Below, in pieces: positions 51,071-58,965 of a DNA stretch of 64,000 bases (its first letter is position 1; each line of letters starts with the position of its first letter). The stretch covers positions 1 through 64,000 of the forward strand of contig CAYFYY010000008.1 of assembly GCA_964347475.1 (NCBI GenBank), read 5' to 3'. This DNA is from GCA-020356105 sp964347475 (GTDB taxonomy: Bacteria; Pseudomonadota; Alphaproteobacteria; UBA8366; JADFVY01). A model generated the notes under the pieces. That model saw only the letters and a list, made by a program, of their open reading frames with translations, made no database searches and was not told the DNA's origin. Made by a program: the position numbers and the translations under genes.

Positions 51071-51528
51071 TCCGCGATCCTCCGGCCATGGGATCGTGCC
51101 GCAAAATCGGCGTTCAGCGTCTCGATGACCTCGTCGGTCCGGGTGTTGGGGGGAAACGCGCGGTCGAAGCCCATGGCGAGGAAACGACGCTCGACGTCCG
51201 GCCAATCCTGCTTGCCGACCACGAGGTTGCCGCCGACGTAGACGAGGATGTCCTCGAGCCCCGCCTCGATGCACAGGTCACGAAAGCCGCGGCAATCCAG
51301 TTCCCCCTGTCCGTACAGCGACGAGACCATGATCGCGTCGGCGGCCGTCTCGATGGCCGCCTTCACGAAATCCGCGGCCGGGGTGATGGCGCCCAGGGCG
51401 ATGACCTCGAATCCGGCCTCCTCCAGCGCCATCGAAAGAATCCGGTTTCCGACGATGTGGGTGTCGGCCCCGATCACCCCGGTGACCAGCTTGCGGCCCC
51501 GTGCCGGCCCTGTCGCCTGCGCGGTCAT
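51067..51528 (-). CDS. glmS: Glutamate mutase sigma subunit (cobalamin-binding)
   Basis: 153 residues, the small cobalamin-binding subunit. The base-off/His-on motif DxHxxG is seen as GADTHIVGNRI (20-30), with Asp22, His24 and Gly27; His24 would replace the dimethylbenzimidazole ligand of adenosylcobalamin. VSSLYGQGELD (about 69-79) and VYVGGNLVVGKQDW fit the rest of the Rossmann-like fold. The start overlaps a short open frame by 4 bp. It is the first clear enzyme gene of glmS, glmL, glmE and follows the TRAP permease by 226 bp. Confidence 0.93.
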   Translation of the reverse strand: MTAQATGPARGRKLVTGVIGADTHIVGNRILSMALEEAGFEVIALGAITPAADFVKAAIETAADAIMVSSLYGQGELDCRGFRDLCIEAGLEDILVYVGGNLVVGKQDWPDVERRFLAMGFDRAFPPNTRTDEVIETLNADFAARSHGRRIAE

Positions 51529-51650
51529 GTCGGGGCCGACGGCCGGCCGGCGTCGGGCGGCCACTCGAGCGCCGCAGTGACAGGGGCCGGCACCCCGTCG
51601 GCCTCCGGCTGAACGGCGGGCGAAGTTTGCACCGCTGCCGGACGATTCAT
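51525..51650 (-). CDS. Possible short leader ORF coupled to glmS
   Basis: 41 residues, Pro/Ala-rich and not recognised. It has GGGGGGAG eight bases before its ATG, and its stop overlaps the glmS start (ATGA), the same coupling used by other gene pairs here. It could be a translated leader that couples glmS translation, or chance. Nothing known is matched by eye. Confidence 0.3.
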   Translation of the reverse strand: MNRPAAVQTSPAVQPEADGVPAPVTAALEWPPDAGRPSAPT

Positions 51651-51754
51651 GGCTCGACTCCCCCCGATCTGAGCGCGGGCAACTGTGAAAGCCCGGCCGT
51701 CGCCCCCGAGCATCGTGGAGATGTCGGAAAAAGGCAACCAAATGGCCGACGATT

Positions 51755-53113
51755 TCAGATCGCGGGTCCCATCAGCAGGTCCGGCAACCAGGTCGCGATC
51801 TGGGGTACGATGCACAGGAGGACAATGCCGAGAACCATGCACAGCATGAACGGCAACGCGCCGCGCAGGATCGTCGGCAGGCTCACATCGGGCGAGATCC
51901 CGTTGATGACATAGAGATTCAGCCCGACCGGCGGGGTGATGAGGCCGATCTCCATGTTGATCGTGAACACGACGGCGAACCAGTACGGGTCGAAACCGGC
52001 CTGCTCGACGATCGGTAGCAGGATCGGAGCCGTCATCAGGATCACCGCAACCGGCGGCAGGAAGAACCCGGCGACGAGCAGGAAGATGTTGATCATCGCC
52101 ATGACGACCCATCGGTTGACGTCGAGTCCCGCGATCCATCCCGCGATCGACTGGGTCACAAACAAGCTGGACAGCATGTAGCTGAACAGCGCCGAGGCGG
52201 CGATGATCATCAGGATCATCACGCTCTCGCGCATGCTGTCGCGCAGGATGCGCGACATCGTGCGGAAATCGCGGATGCGGTAGATCACGGTGACCAGGAC
52301 GATGCAAAACAGGGCGCCAACGCCGGCCGCCTCAGACGGGGTCGCCAGGCCGCCATACAGGACATAGAGGATGCCGGCGATGATGGCGAGGAACGGTAAC
52401 ACCTTGGGCAGGATCACGAGCTTGTCCCGCAGCGTGTAGCCTGCCGCCATGTCGCGCAGGCTGTAGCCCCTTCGCCAAGCGATGTACAGTGACCACGCCA
52501 TGAACAGTGCGGTCAGCATCAGCCCCGGCACCAGACCGGCGATGAACAGGCGTCCGATCGAGGTCTCGGTGGTAACCCCGTAGACGATCATGGTGATGCT
52601 CGGCGGGATCAGGATGCAGCCGTAGACCGCGAGCACCACCGAGGGCGGGATCAGGATGCCGAGCGTCCCGCCGGCCGCGATCGCCCCGGTGGCGAGGCCC
52701 GCGGGATAGCCGCGCTCGCGCATTTCCGGTATGCCCATCTTGCCGATGGCCGCGCAGGTTGCCGGCGAGGATCCGCTGAGCGCGGCGAACACGGCGCAGG
52801 CCCCGAGGTTGGATATGATGAGGCCGCCCGGCACCCGGTGCAGCCAACGGTCGAGCGCAGCATACAGGTCCTTGCCGGCGGGCGAGCTCGCCACAGCCGC
52901 GCCCATCAGGATGAACATCGGGATCGAAACGAGGGTGAATTCGTTGAGGCTGCCGAAGAACGTCTCGGCCAGGATCGACAGGACGCCGGTACCTTCGAAA
53001 TAGAGCAGGAAGCCGATCGCTACCAGCGCCAGGCCGAAGGCCACCGGAATGCCGGTTGCGAGCAGGGCAATCGTGACGAGGCCGATGACGGCACCCAGGC
53101 CGAGCGCGCTCAT
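51755..53113 (-). CDS. dctM: TRAP transporter large permease subunit with duplicated motif
   Basis: 452 residues with about twelve membrane helices, the DctM/TRAP-M permease. It carries LSGSSPATCAAIG and AAGGTLGILIPPS, which are family hallmarks. Unusually, the GILIPPS...VYG motif is repeated in tandem: ILIPPSVVLAVYGC is followed at once by ILIPPSITMIVYGV, a 14-residue duplication in the first half of the protein. This is a clear oddity in a conserved pore segment. The start overlaps the dctQ stop codon (ATGA). It lies downstream of dctP and dctQ. The imported acid is unknown. Confidence 0.88.
   Translation of the reverse strand: MSALGLGAVIGLVTIALLATGIPVAFGLALVAIGFLLYFEGTGVLSILAETFFGSLNEFTLVSIPMFILMGAAVASSPAGKDLYAALDRWLHRVPGGLIISNLGACAVFAALSGSSPATCAAIGKMGIPEMRERGYPAGLATGAIAAGGTLGILIPPSVVLAVYGCILIPPSITMIVYGVTTETSIGRLFIAGLVPGLMLTALFMAWSLYIAWRRGYSLRDMAAGYTLRDKLVILPKVLPFLAIIAGILYVLYGGLATPSEAAGVGALFCIVLVTVIYRIRDFRTMSRILRDSMRESVMILMIIAASALFSYMLSSLFVTQSIAGWIAGLDVNRWVVMAMINIFLLVAGFFLPPVAVILMTAPILLPIVEQAGFDPYWFAVVFTINMEIGLITPPVGLNLYVINGISPDVSLPTILRGALPFMLCMVLGIVLLCIVPQIATWLPDLLMGPAI
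52578..52661. repeat. 42-bp tandem duplication inside dctM
   Basis: Two in-frame 42-bp units (52578-52619 and 52620-52661) share CCGTAGAC and a common GGCGGGATCAGGATGC block, and differ in the middle. Each encodes one copy of the ILIPPSxxxxxVYG motif. The middle has diverged, so it is not a fresh slippage event. Confidence 0.75.
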
Positions 53114-53628
53114 CGCATCGCCTCGTCGGAAAGGCCAAAAGGCTGCGTGCGCCCGGTCGCAAGGCAGAGGATCTCGGCCACGTATTGCAGCGCCATCAGC
53201 GCCATGCCGATCGGCAGCGGCAGATAGGGAATCCACAGCGGCAGCGCCCACACCGTCTCGGTCCGCCATCCGCCGACCCAGGCCTCGACAAGCAGTTCGT
53301 AACCCGTCCAGCAGAGCACCAGCGATAGTAGGAGAGCCGCACCCGCCGTGAACAGGGCCAGCGCAAGCCTCGCCCGCCCGCCGAGATAGACCGGGAGCAG
53401 CTCGACGTTCACGTGGCCGCGGATCAGGGCGACGTAGGGGCTGCCGATGAAGGTCGCGGCGATCAGCGCGTAAGTCACGAACTCCGTCTGCCAGACGGTC
53501 GAGGCTCTGAGAAAATAGCGGATCACAACCATCTCGCAGACCACGACGACAGCCGCCGCAATCAGCAATGCGCCGATTATTCCGCAGGCCTGCGACAGGC
53601 GCCTGACACTGTTGACGAATAGATCCAT
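53110..53628 (-). CDS. dctQ: TRAP transporter small permease subunit
   Basis: 172 residues with four predicted membrane helices, the DctQ family. The segment VVIRYFLRASTVWQTEFVTY (34-53) with its aromatic/charged pattern and the conserved region SPYVALIRGHVNVELL (63-78) fit well. It lies 64 bp after dctP and overlaps dctM by 4 bp. It would stabilise the large permease in the inner membrane. Confidence 0.9.
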   Translation of the reverse strand: MDLFVNSVRRLSQACGIIGALLIAAAVVVVCEMVVIRYFLRASTVWQTEFVTYALIAATFIGSPYVALIRGHVNVELLPVYLGGRARLALALFTAGAALLLSLVLCWTGYELLVEAWVGGWRTETVWALPLWIPYLPLPIGMALMALQYVAEILCLATGRTQPFGLSDEAMR

Positions 53629-53692
53629 GCGATGGAGGCGCGAAAAAGACGGGCCGCCGGCCCGCAGGCCGGCGGCGGTGAAACGGGGTGTG

Positions 53693-54712
53693 CTACTCGA
53701 CGGCGAGCGCCTTCTCGATCAGCTCCTTGCCGCCCGGCACGTTCTCCGCGAAATTCCTGTACGACGTCTTGTCGGCGATCGCACGCCACTTCGCGGCCTG
53801 CCCGGCGGTCATCGTGACGACCTTGACGCCCGCCTTCTTGAACGTGTCGACCAGTTCCTGATCAAGTTTCTTGGCCTCCTCGAAGAAATACGCTTCGGCC
53901 TTTTTGCCGGCCGCCTTGAGAGCGGCCTGCTGCGCCGGGTTGAGCTTCTCCCAAGTCTTCGTCGACATCAGGATCGGCTCGTACATGAACCACAGCGCAT
54001 TTTCGCCCGGCGCGGTCAGGCATATGACCTGCTCGTACAGCCGGTAGGAAACAAAGCTGCCGGAGCTGGTGTTGGTGGCATCGAGAACACCGGTCTGCAT
54101 CGCCGTATAGATTTCCGAGCTCGGCATCGAGCTGATCGAGGCGCCGGCCCCGGCGAGCATCTGTTCGAAGGCCGGCCCCGCCGCGCGCGTCACCTGTCCC
54201 TTGATGTCGTCGGGCTCGAGGATGCAGCTCTTCTTGGACGCGAAGCCGCCGGCCAGCCAGGCGTCGGACAGCACCGTGACGCCCGCGTCGTTGATGATCT
54301 TCTTGATGTCGGCCATGAACGGCGAGCTGTTGAGCCTGCGGGCGTGCTCGTGGTTCTTGACCAGTCCCGGCATCAGGGTCGCGCTGAACTGGGGATGGCG
54401 GCCGGACGCGTAGTCGAGCGGGAAGGCGGAGATGTCGAGCTGGCCCTTGGTCATCGCCCCCCATTGTTCGCGCGGCTTGAACAGGGACGCCGCGGGATAG
54501 ACGGTGATCTCGAGGCCGACATTGGCCGCCGCCGCCTCGCGCGCGATGATCTGCACCATCTCGTCGCGGACGTCGCCGCGGCCGCCCGGCCACTGGTGCG
54601 ACGCCTTCAGCGCCACCGTGTCGGCTATCGCCGCGCCAGCGAGCGATAGCACGACCGTGGCTGCCGCTGCGGCCAGCGGCAGTTTTTTCAGACACCCGTA
54701 AGATCCTTGCAT
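53693..54712 (-). CDS. dctP: TRAP transporter periplasmic solute-binding protein
   Basis: 339 residues with a signal peptide (about 1-30, ending AAIA) and a DctP-type two-lobed domain. Segments such as FKPREQWGAMTKGQLDIS and the ATNTSSGSFVSY region, near the usual ligand-binding Arg/Asn sites, are typical. The ATG at 54712 follows CAGGGAGGAACC. It is the first gene of dctPQM, with glutamate mutase genes downstream on the same strand. The cargo is likely a dicarboxylate or keto acid; no proof. Confidence 0.92.
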   Translation of the reverse strand: MQGSYGCLKKLPLAAAAATVVLSLAGAAIADTVALKASHQWPGGRGDVRDEMVQIIAREAAAANVGLEITVYPAASLFKPREQWGAMTKGQLDISAFPLDYASGRHPQFSATLMPGLVKNHEHARRLNSSPFMADIKKIINDAGVTVLSDAWLAGGFASKKSCILEPDDIKGQVTRAAGPAFEQMLAGAGASISSMPSSEIYTAMQTGVLDATNTSSGSFVSYRLYEQVICLTAPGENALWFMYEPILMSTKTWEKLNPAQQAALKAAGKKAEAYFFEEAKKLDQELVDTFKKAGVKVVTMTAGQAAKWRAIADKTSYRNFAENVPGGKELIEKALAVE

Positions 54713-55033
54713 GTGGGTTCCTCCCTGAGGCACTTGTCGTTATTTCCCGAACAGCGGAATTGCCGTCGCCCCAAATCGGCGATCCTGTGGGCGATCGACG
54801 CGAGCAGAACGTACAGCCCGAAGCGATAATCTGGCGAGCGGATGCTAACCGATACCATCGATAAAGTTTATCGGAATCTTGTTTCTCGACCCCCGGTCCG
54901 GCGCGATCTGTTGTCAATCCCCGGTGCAAAGGTTATTGAGTGGCCGCGCCCGGCCGATCTCTCGTTACAGGACTTCCCCAAGACACATCCCACCTTTCAG
55001 GAGCGCCGGCGCAAGCAAAAAGGGGCGGGCAGG
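54713..55033. other. Intergenic region between dctP and the TauE-like gene
   Basis: 321 bp without a recognised gene. It holds the divergent promoters of dctPQM (minus) and the TauE/SafE gene (plus). The AT-rich stretch at 54840-54890 contains the perfect palindrome CGATAAAGTTTATCG (54859-54873). The frame of the TauE gene is open through about 190 bp of this region, but family similarity starts only at 55034. Confidence 0.45.
54859..54873. promoter_or_regulatory. Candidate operator between dctPQM and the TauE gene
   Basis: CGATAAA-G-TTTATCG is a perfect 15-bp palindrome in the AT-rich part of the gap, with an outer CCGATA/TATCGG pair also present. It lies between two divergent transporter genes. 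The regulator could be the GcvA-like LysR protein at 55767 or another; this is not proven. Confidence 0.4.
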
Positions 55034-55777
55034 TTGGATCAGTTGACGGCGGAGGTGTTGCTTGTGGTCGCAGGCGGCTTCGTGGCCGGCGGCTTCGTCA
55101 AGGGGACCACCGGCATGGGTCTGCCGCTGGTCTCGGTTCCGGTGGCCACGCTGGTGGTTCCCGTGCCCGTTGCGGTGGCGTTGACGACGCTGCCGATCCT
55201 GCTCACCAATCTTTGGCAGGGGCGGGGCTGGCGCAAGATCATCGGCCGGGTATGGCCGCTGCTGGCGGTGCAGCCGATTGCCATGGTCGCCGGCGTTGCC
55301 GTGCTCGCCTGGGCCAATCCGAAGATCGTCGTCGGCCTGCTCGGCGCCCTGACGATCGTGTTCGTGGCGGTCGTCCGCTACCAGCCCAACTGGCGGATGA
55401 CGCGCCGCCACGAGCGCTGGGTGGCGCCGCTGATGGGCGCCTGCTCCGGGTTCTCCGGCGGCGTGTCGAGCTTCTTCGGCACCCCGATCGCGCTCTACCT
55501 GTTCCTGCTGGAGCTGGAAAAGGACGCGTTCGTCGCGGCGATCGGCGTCACCTACGCCTACGGTGCGATCATGCTGATCCTGATCCTCGCCGCGTTCGGC
55601 CTGCTCGGCCCGCAGCTCCTGTTCTGGTCGGCGCTGGCCACGCCCGTCGCCTTCTTCGGCATGTGGCTCGGCCGCATGGTGCGTGACCGGCTGAACACCG
55701 AGACGTTCCGCAAGGTCGTGCTGGTCGTGCTGCTGATCGCCGGGCTCAACCTGCTGCGGCGCGCCGTCACGGGGTGA
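55034..55777 (+). CDS. TauE/SafE family membrane transporter
   Basis: 247 residues from a TTG start with GGGG eight bases upstream; an ATG at 54842 would add 64 residues that do not look like the family. Eight helices are predicted, in the two-fold repeat of the TSUP family, with GGFVAGGFVKGTTGMGLPLV at the N-terminus and GACSGFSGGVSSFFGTP in the middle. TSUP proteins export sulfite, sulfoacetate or related anions, or import organosulfur compounds. Near a possible sulfoacetate pathway this would fit sulfite export, but it is divergent from that cluster and only suggestive. It overlaps the LysR gene end by 11 bp. Confidence 0.8.
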   Translation: MDQLTAEVLLVVAGGFVAGGFVKGTTGMGLPLVSVPVATLVVPVPVAVALTTLPILLTNLWQGRGWRKIIGRVWPLLAVQPIAMVAGVAVLAWANPKIVVGLLGALTIVFVAVVRYQPNWRMTRRHERWVAPLMGACSGFSGGVSSFFGTPIALYLFLLELEKDAFVAAIGVTYAYGAIMLILILAAFGLLGPQLLFWSALATPVAFFGMWLGRMVRDRLNTETFRKVVLVVLLIAGLNLLRRAVTG

Positions 55778-56693
55778 CCGCACCGCGTTCCGTTGCGTCC
55801 GCCTCCGCGCACAGCCAGTCGCAGAAACGCTTGACCTTGGGCACTTCGGCCTTGTCCGGCGGGCACACGACGTAATAGCCGAAGGTCACGGGCACAGACA
55901 GGTCGAACAGCCGGACAAGCCGCCCCGCGGCCATGTCGTCCGATGCCAGCACGTCGCTCACCAGGGCGATTCCGTGGCCCTCGACGGCCGCCTGCAACGC
56001 CATGGCGATGTCGTTGAAGCGAGGGCCGCGCGCCGGATCGACGCCGATGACGCCGGCGGCCAGCAGCCACATCTTCCAGCTCGGCCAGGATTCTTCCTGC
56101 GTCGCCCAGTCGATGTGGAGGAGCGTGCGGCCGGCGAGGTCCTGCGGGGCCCGCAGCGTCGGGTGATCTTCGAGGAAGGCGGGGCTGCACACCGGGTGGA
56201 CCCGGGTCGCGAACAGCTGCCGGACGGACATTCCGGGATAGTTCCCGCTGCCGTAGCGGATCGCGATGTCGACGCCGTCCCGCGCGAAGTCCCGCAGCCG
56301 GTCCGTGGCATCGAGCCTGATGTCGATGTCCGGCTCCAGGGCCCGGAAACGGTCCAGCCGCGTGACCAGCCACTTGGCGGCGATCGACGGTGCCGCGCTC
56401 ACGGTCAGGATGCCGCTGTCCCTGTCCGTCCGCAATGTCGCTGAGGCGGTGGCGAGCAGGTCGAATCCGTCCCGCAGCGTCGGCAGGGCCGCCTTTCCCG
56501 TGTCCGTCAGCAGCAGCGCACGCGTCCGGCGATGGAACAGCTGAACGCCGGAATATTCCTCGAGCGCCTTGATCTGGTGGCTGATCGCGGCCGGCGTCAC
56601 GTTCAGCTCCGCCGCGGCCTTGGTGAAGCTCAGATGGCGCGCCGCGGCCTCGAAGGCACGCAAGGCGCCGAGCGGGGCGATCCGTCGGGTCAT
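55767..56693 (-). CDS. LysR family regulator, GcvA-like
   Basis: 308 residues from the ATG at 56693 (an ATG nine bases earlier is possible). The N-terminal winged helix (about 6-65, LRAFEAAARHLSFTKAAAEL) and the PBP2_GcvA-type effector domain (about 90-300) are clear. It resembles the GcvA/AmpR branch. The site ATTAG-N5-CTAAC lies 14 bp upstream of the start codon and fits that branch. It is convergent with the TauE gene and divergent from the DUF1127 gene. Targets are unknown. Confidence 0.88.
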   Translation of the reverse strand: MTRRIAPLGALRAFEAAARHLSFTKAAAELNVTPAAISHQIKALEEYSGVQLFHRRTRALLLTDTGKAALPTLRDGFDLLATASATLRTDRDSGILTVSAAPSIAAKWLVTRLDRFRALEPDIDIRLDATDRLRDFARDGVDIAIRYGSGNYPGMSVRQLFATRVHPVCSPAFLEDHPTLRAPQDLAGRTLLHIDWATQEESWPSWKMWLLAAGVIGVDPARGPRFNDIAMALQAAVEGHGIALVSDVLASDDMAAGRLVRLFDLSVPVTFGYYVVCPPDKAEVPKVKRFCDWLCAEADATERGAVTP

Positions 56694-56706
56694 GGGCACC
56701 ATATAG

Positions 56707-56721
56707 ATTAGAAAAACTAAC
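56707..56721. promoter_or_regulatory. Candidate GcvA-like LysR binding site
   Basis: ATTAG-AAAAA-CTAAC is a near-perfect inverted repeat of the CTAAT element used by GcvA-type regulators. It lies 14 bp before the LysR start in an AT-rich intergenic region. A second ATTAG is at 56765-56769 and the palindrome CTCATGATATGAG at 56721-56733. It fits autoregulation. Confidence 0.5.
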
Positions 56722-56821
56722 TCATGATATGAGATATCGTCGTTTGTCGGCAAGGAATTTGGCCATTAGATTTGGAAAATACATCGTTGGCTGGAATCAT
56801 GTCTTTTAGGAGTACTCAGCT

Positions 56822-57157
56822 ATGTTGGAGAGTATCTATCGTGGAATCGCCCTCGCCGCCGGCATAAATGTGCCCCGCGATGTTCGGCTGGTCCGGAACC
56901 CGCCGGCGCGATCGTCCGTCCTCAGGCGCCTGGTCGCCGCGTTCGAGCGCCGGAACGTGCGGCGGTCGACATATCGGACCCTGCAGCAACTTGACGACAG
57001 GACGCTGCGCGACATCGGCCTGGACCGCAGTGGCCTGCTCGGCGTCGCCGACGCGGTCGCACGGCGGGCCGCGGCGAACGACAATGCGCGTCCCGTCGCG
57101 CTCGCGCAACTGGCGGCCAACGACAACGACCCGAACCCGTGCGCCGAATGCGGCTGA
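56822..57157 (+). CDS. DUF1127 domain protein
   Basis: 111 residues with a C-terminal-half DUF1127 motif (about 58-75): YRTLQQLDDRTLRDIGLDRSGL, carrying a typical Arg-rich, small amphipathic helix. DUF1127 proteins are small RNA-binding regulators linked to phosphate and carbon metabolism in alphaproteobacteria. The first 45 residues are not conserved. AGGAG precedes the ATG. It is upstream of the ubiT promoter, separated by the palindrome at 57190. Confidence 0.8.
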   Translation: MLESIYRGIALAAGINVPRDVRLVRNPPARSSVLRRLVAAFERRNVRRSTYRTLQQLDDRTLRDIGLDRSGLLGVADAVARRAAANDNARPVALAQLAANDNDPNPCAECG

Positions 57158-57189
57158 CCGCAGCGTCCCCGCGGACGGCTCCGGCAGGG

Positions 57190-57209
57190 CCCCGGACCGC
57201 GGTCCGGGG
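57190..57209. terminator. GC-rich palindrome after the DUF1127 gene
   Basis: CCCCGGACCGCGGTCCGGGG is a perfect 20-bp palindrome 33 bp after the DUF1127 stop codon. It lacks a T tract, so it would be at best a weak or Rho-assisted terminator, or a stability element. Confidence 0.4.
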
Positions 57210-57225
57210 TCCGCGCCGCCGCGAC

Positions 57226-57267
57226 TTGATTTGCATCAATGCGGGTGCCCGACCGCGCTCCTAGCAT
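57226..57267 (+). promoter_or_regulatory. FNR/FixK-box promoter of ubiTUV
   Basis: TTGATTTGCATCAA (57226-57239) is a perfect TTGAT-N4-ATCAA FNR/Anr/FixK box. If centred at -41.5 it places transcription start near 57274, and TAGCAT (57262-57267) falls exactly where a -10 element should be. This is a class II activated promoter, fitting low-oxygen induction of the oxygen-independent ubiquinone genes downstream. Confidence 0.8.
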
Positions 57268-57295
57268 GCGGCCCCACGAACCGGGACGGGAATAG

Positions 57296-57308
57296 CGGAG
57301 GTCCTCCG
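57296..57308 (+). promoter_or_regulatory. Ribosome binding site inside a small hairpin, ubiT leader
   Basis: CGGAGGTCCTCCG contains the GGAGG ribosome binding site of ubiT pairing with CCTCC three bases later (5-bp stem, 3-base loop). It ends two bases before the ATG. The hairpin could limit ubiT translation until it melts. Confidence 0.4.
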
Positions 57309-57310
57309 AA

Positions 57311-57976
57311 ATGATGCGCGCTGGCCGGCAGGCGCCGGCCCTGTCGCCCCTGTTGTTCGTCGGACTCGCCCTGAGGCCGGCGCCGAGGGCTGCATTGCAG
57401 GCCGCGGCCTCGCTTGCCATGGCCGCCATGATGCGCCGGCACAGGGGTGTCTTCGAACGTCTTCAAAGCCTCGCCAACCCGGTGTACCTGATCGACCCGG
57501 TCGACCTGCCGGTTGCGCTGGTGCTCGACGCCGCACTGCCGTCGCCGCGCCTGACGGTGCTGCGCGACGGCGACCCGGCGCCGGCGTCGCCGGCTGCCGC
57601 GATCCGCGGTTCCCTGCCGGCCCTGCTCGAACTGCTCGAAGGCCGCAGCGACGGTGACGCCCTGTTCTTCTCGCGGGCCCTGACGGTCGAGGGCGACATG
57701 GCGGCCGTCGTCGCGCTGCGCAACGCGGTGGACGGCGCCGATATCGACCTTGCCGAGGATCTGTTGCGGCCGCTCGGCCCCCTCGGCGGGCCGGCGCGGC
57801 GGCTGGTGGCATCGGCAGCCGCGCTGTACCGGCGCGCCGACGCGGATCTCGAGATGCTGCGGGCGGCGCTCCTGGCGCCGGTGCAACGGCGCTGCGACTC
57901 GCAGGAGGCGCGGCTCGACGACCTGAACGAGTCCCTGGCCAGGGCGGCGAAGCCGCGCCGCGGAACCGCGGCATGA
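57311..57976 (+). CDS. ubiT: Anaerobic ubiquinone biosynthesis accessory factor UbiT
   Basis: 221 residues with an SCP2 sterol-binding domain (about 50-150). UbiT binds hydrophobic ubiquinone precursors in the oxygen-independent pathway. It is the first gene of ubiT-ubiU-ubiV and overlaps ubiU by 4 bp. The sequence around LEGRSDGDALFFSRALTVEGD (109-129) is the most family-like stretch. The promoter carries an FNR/FixK box. Confidence 0.87.
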   Translation: MMRAGRQAPALSPLLFVGLALRPAPRAALQAAASLAMAAMMRRHRGVFERLQSLANPVYLIDPVDLPVALVLDAALPSPRLTVLRDGDPAPASPAAAIRGSLPALLELLEGRSDGDALFFSRALTVEGDMAAVVALRNAVDGADIDLAEDLLRPLGPLGGPARRLVASAAALYRRADADLEMLRAALLAPVQRRCDSQEARLDDLNESLARAAKPRRGTAA

Positions 57977-58965
57977 CCGGCCGGCCGCTCGAACTCGTGT
58001 GCCCGGCGGGCACGCCGGCAGCGCTGCGGGCCGCCGTCGATGCGGGGGCCGACTCGGTCTATCTCGGCTTCCGCGACGAAACCAACGCCCGCAACTTCCC
58101 CGGCCTCAATTTCAGCCGCGACGAGCTCGCCGAGGGCATTGCCTATGCCGGCCGCAACGGCTGCAAGGTCCTGGTCGCGATCAACACCTATCCGCGGGCC
58201 GGCGATCCCGGACCCTGGCGGCGTGCGGTCGACGATGCGGCGGGGCTCGGGGCCTGGGCCGTAATCCTGGCCGATATCGGGTTGCTCGATTACGCCGCCA
58301 GCCGCCATCCCGGACTGCGCCGGCACCTGTCGGTGCAGGCGTCGGCCGCCAACGCCGAGACGATCCGCTTCTACCACGAAGAATTCGGCGTCAAGCGCGT
58401 GGTATTGCCGCGCGTGCTGACGATATCGGAAATCGCCCGGATCAACAGGGCCGTGCCGGTCGAGACCGAAGTGTTCGCCTTCGGCGGCCTGTGCGTGATG
58501 GCCGAAGGGCGCTGCCTGTTGTCGTCCTATGCGGCGGGCGAATCGCCGAACATGAATGGCGTCTGTTCGCCGGCCGAGCATGTCCGCTACGAGGACCGCA
58601 ACGGGCGCCTCGTCTCGCATCTCGGCAGATTTGCCATCAACGTCTTCGCTGCGGGTGAGCCGGCCGGCTACCCGACCCTGTGCAAGGGGCGCTTCCAGGC
58701 CTGTAACAGGGAGTCATACCTGTTCGAGGAACCGACCTCGCTCGATGCGATCCGCATGCTGCCGGCCCTCAGCGAGGCCGGCGTAACGGCCCTGAAGATA
58801 GAGGGCCGCCAGCGCGGCAAGGCCTATGTGGCACAGGTCGTCGGTGCGTTTCGCAACGCGGTCGACGCGGTGGCGCGGGGCGAACATCCGGCCGGCAACG
58901 ATCTTGCCACCCTTACCGAGGGCGGCCGGCAGACCACCGGCGCCTACGAGAAGACGTGGCGATGA
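57973..58965 (+). CDS. ubiU: Oxygen-independent ubiquinone hydroxylation protein UbiU
   Basis: 330 residues, a U32-peptidase-family protein that binds a [4Fe-4S] cluster. The four cysteine ligands are Cys174, 181, 198 and 237 (GLCVMAEGRC, NGVCSP and TLCKGR). With UbiV it carries out the anaerobic hydroxylation steps of ubiquinone synthesis, using prephenate as oxygen source in E. coli. Start and stop overlap ubiT and ubiV by 4 bp. All ligands are present. Confidence 0.92.
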   Translation: MTGRPLELVCPAGTPAALRAAVDAGADSVYLGFRDETNARNFPGLNFSRDELAEGIAYAGRNGCKVLVAINTYPRAGDPGPWRRAVDDAAGLGAWAVILADIGLLDYAASRHPGLRRHLSVQASAANAETIRFYHEEFGVKRVVLPRVLTISEIARINRAVPVETEVFAFGGLCVMAEGRCLLSSYAAGESPNMNGVCSPAEHVRYEDRNGRLVSHLGRFAINVFAAGEPAGYPTLCKGRFQACNRESYLFEEPTSLDAIRMLPALSEAGVTALKIEGRQRGKAYVAQVVGAFRNAVDAVARGEHPAGNDLATLTEGGRQTTGAYEKTWR

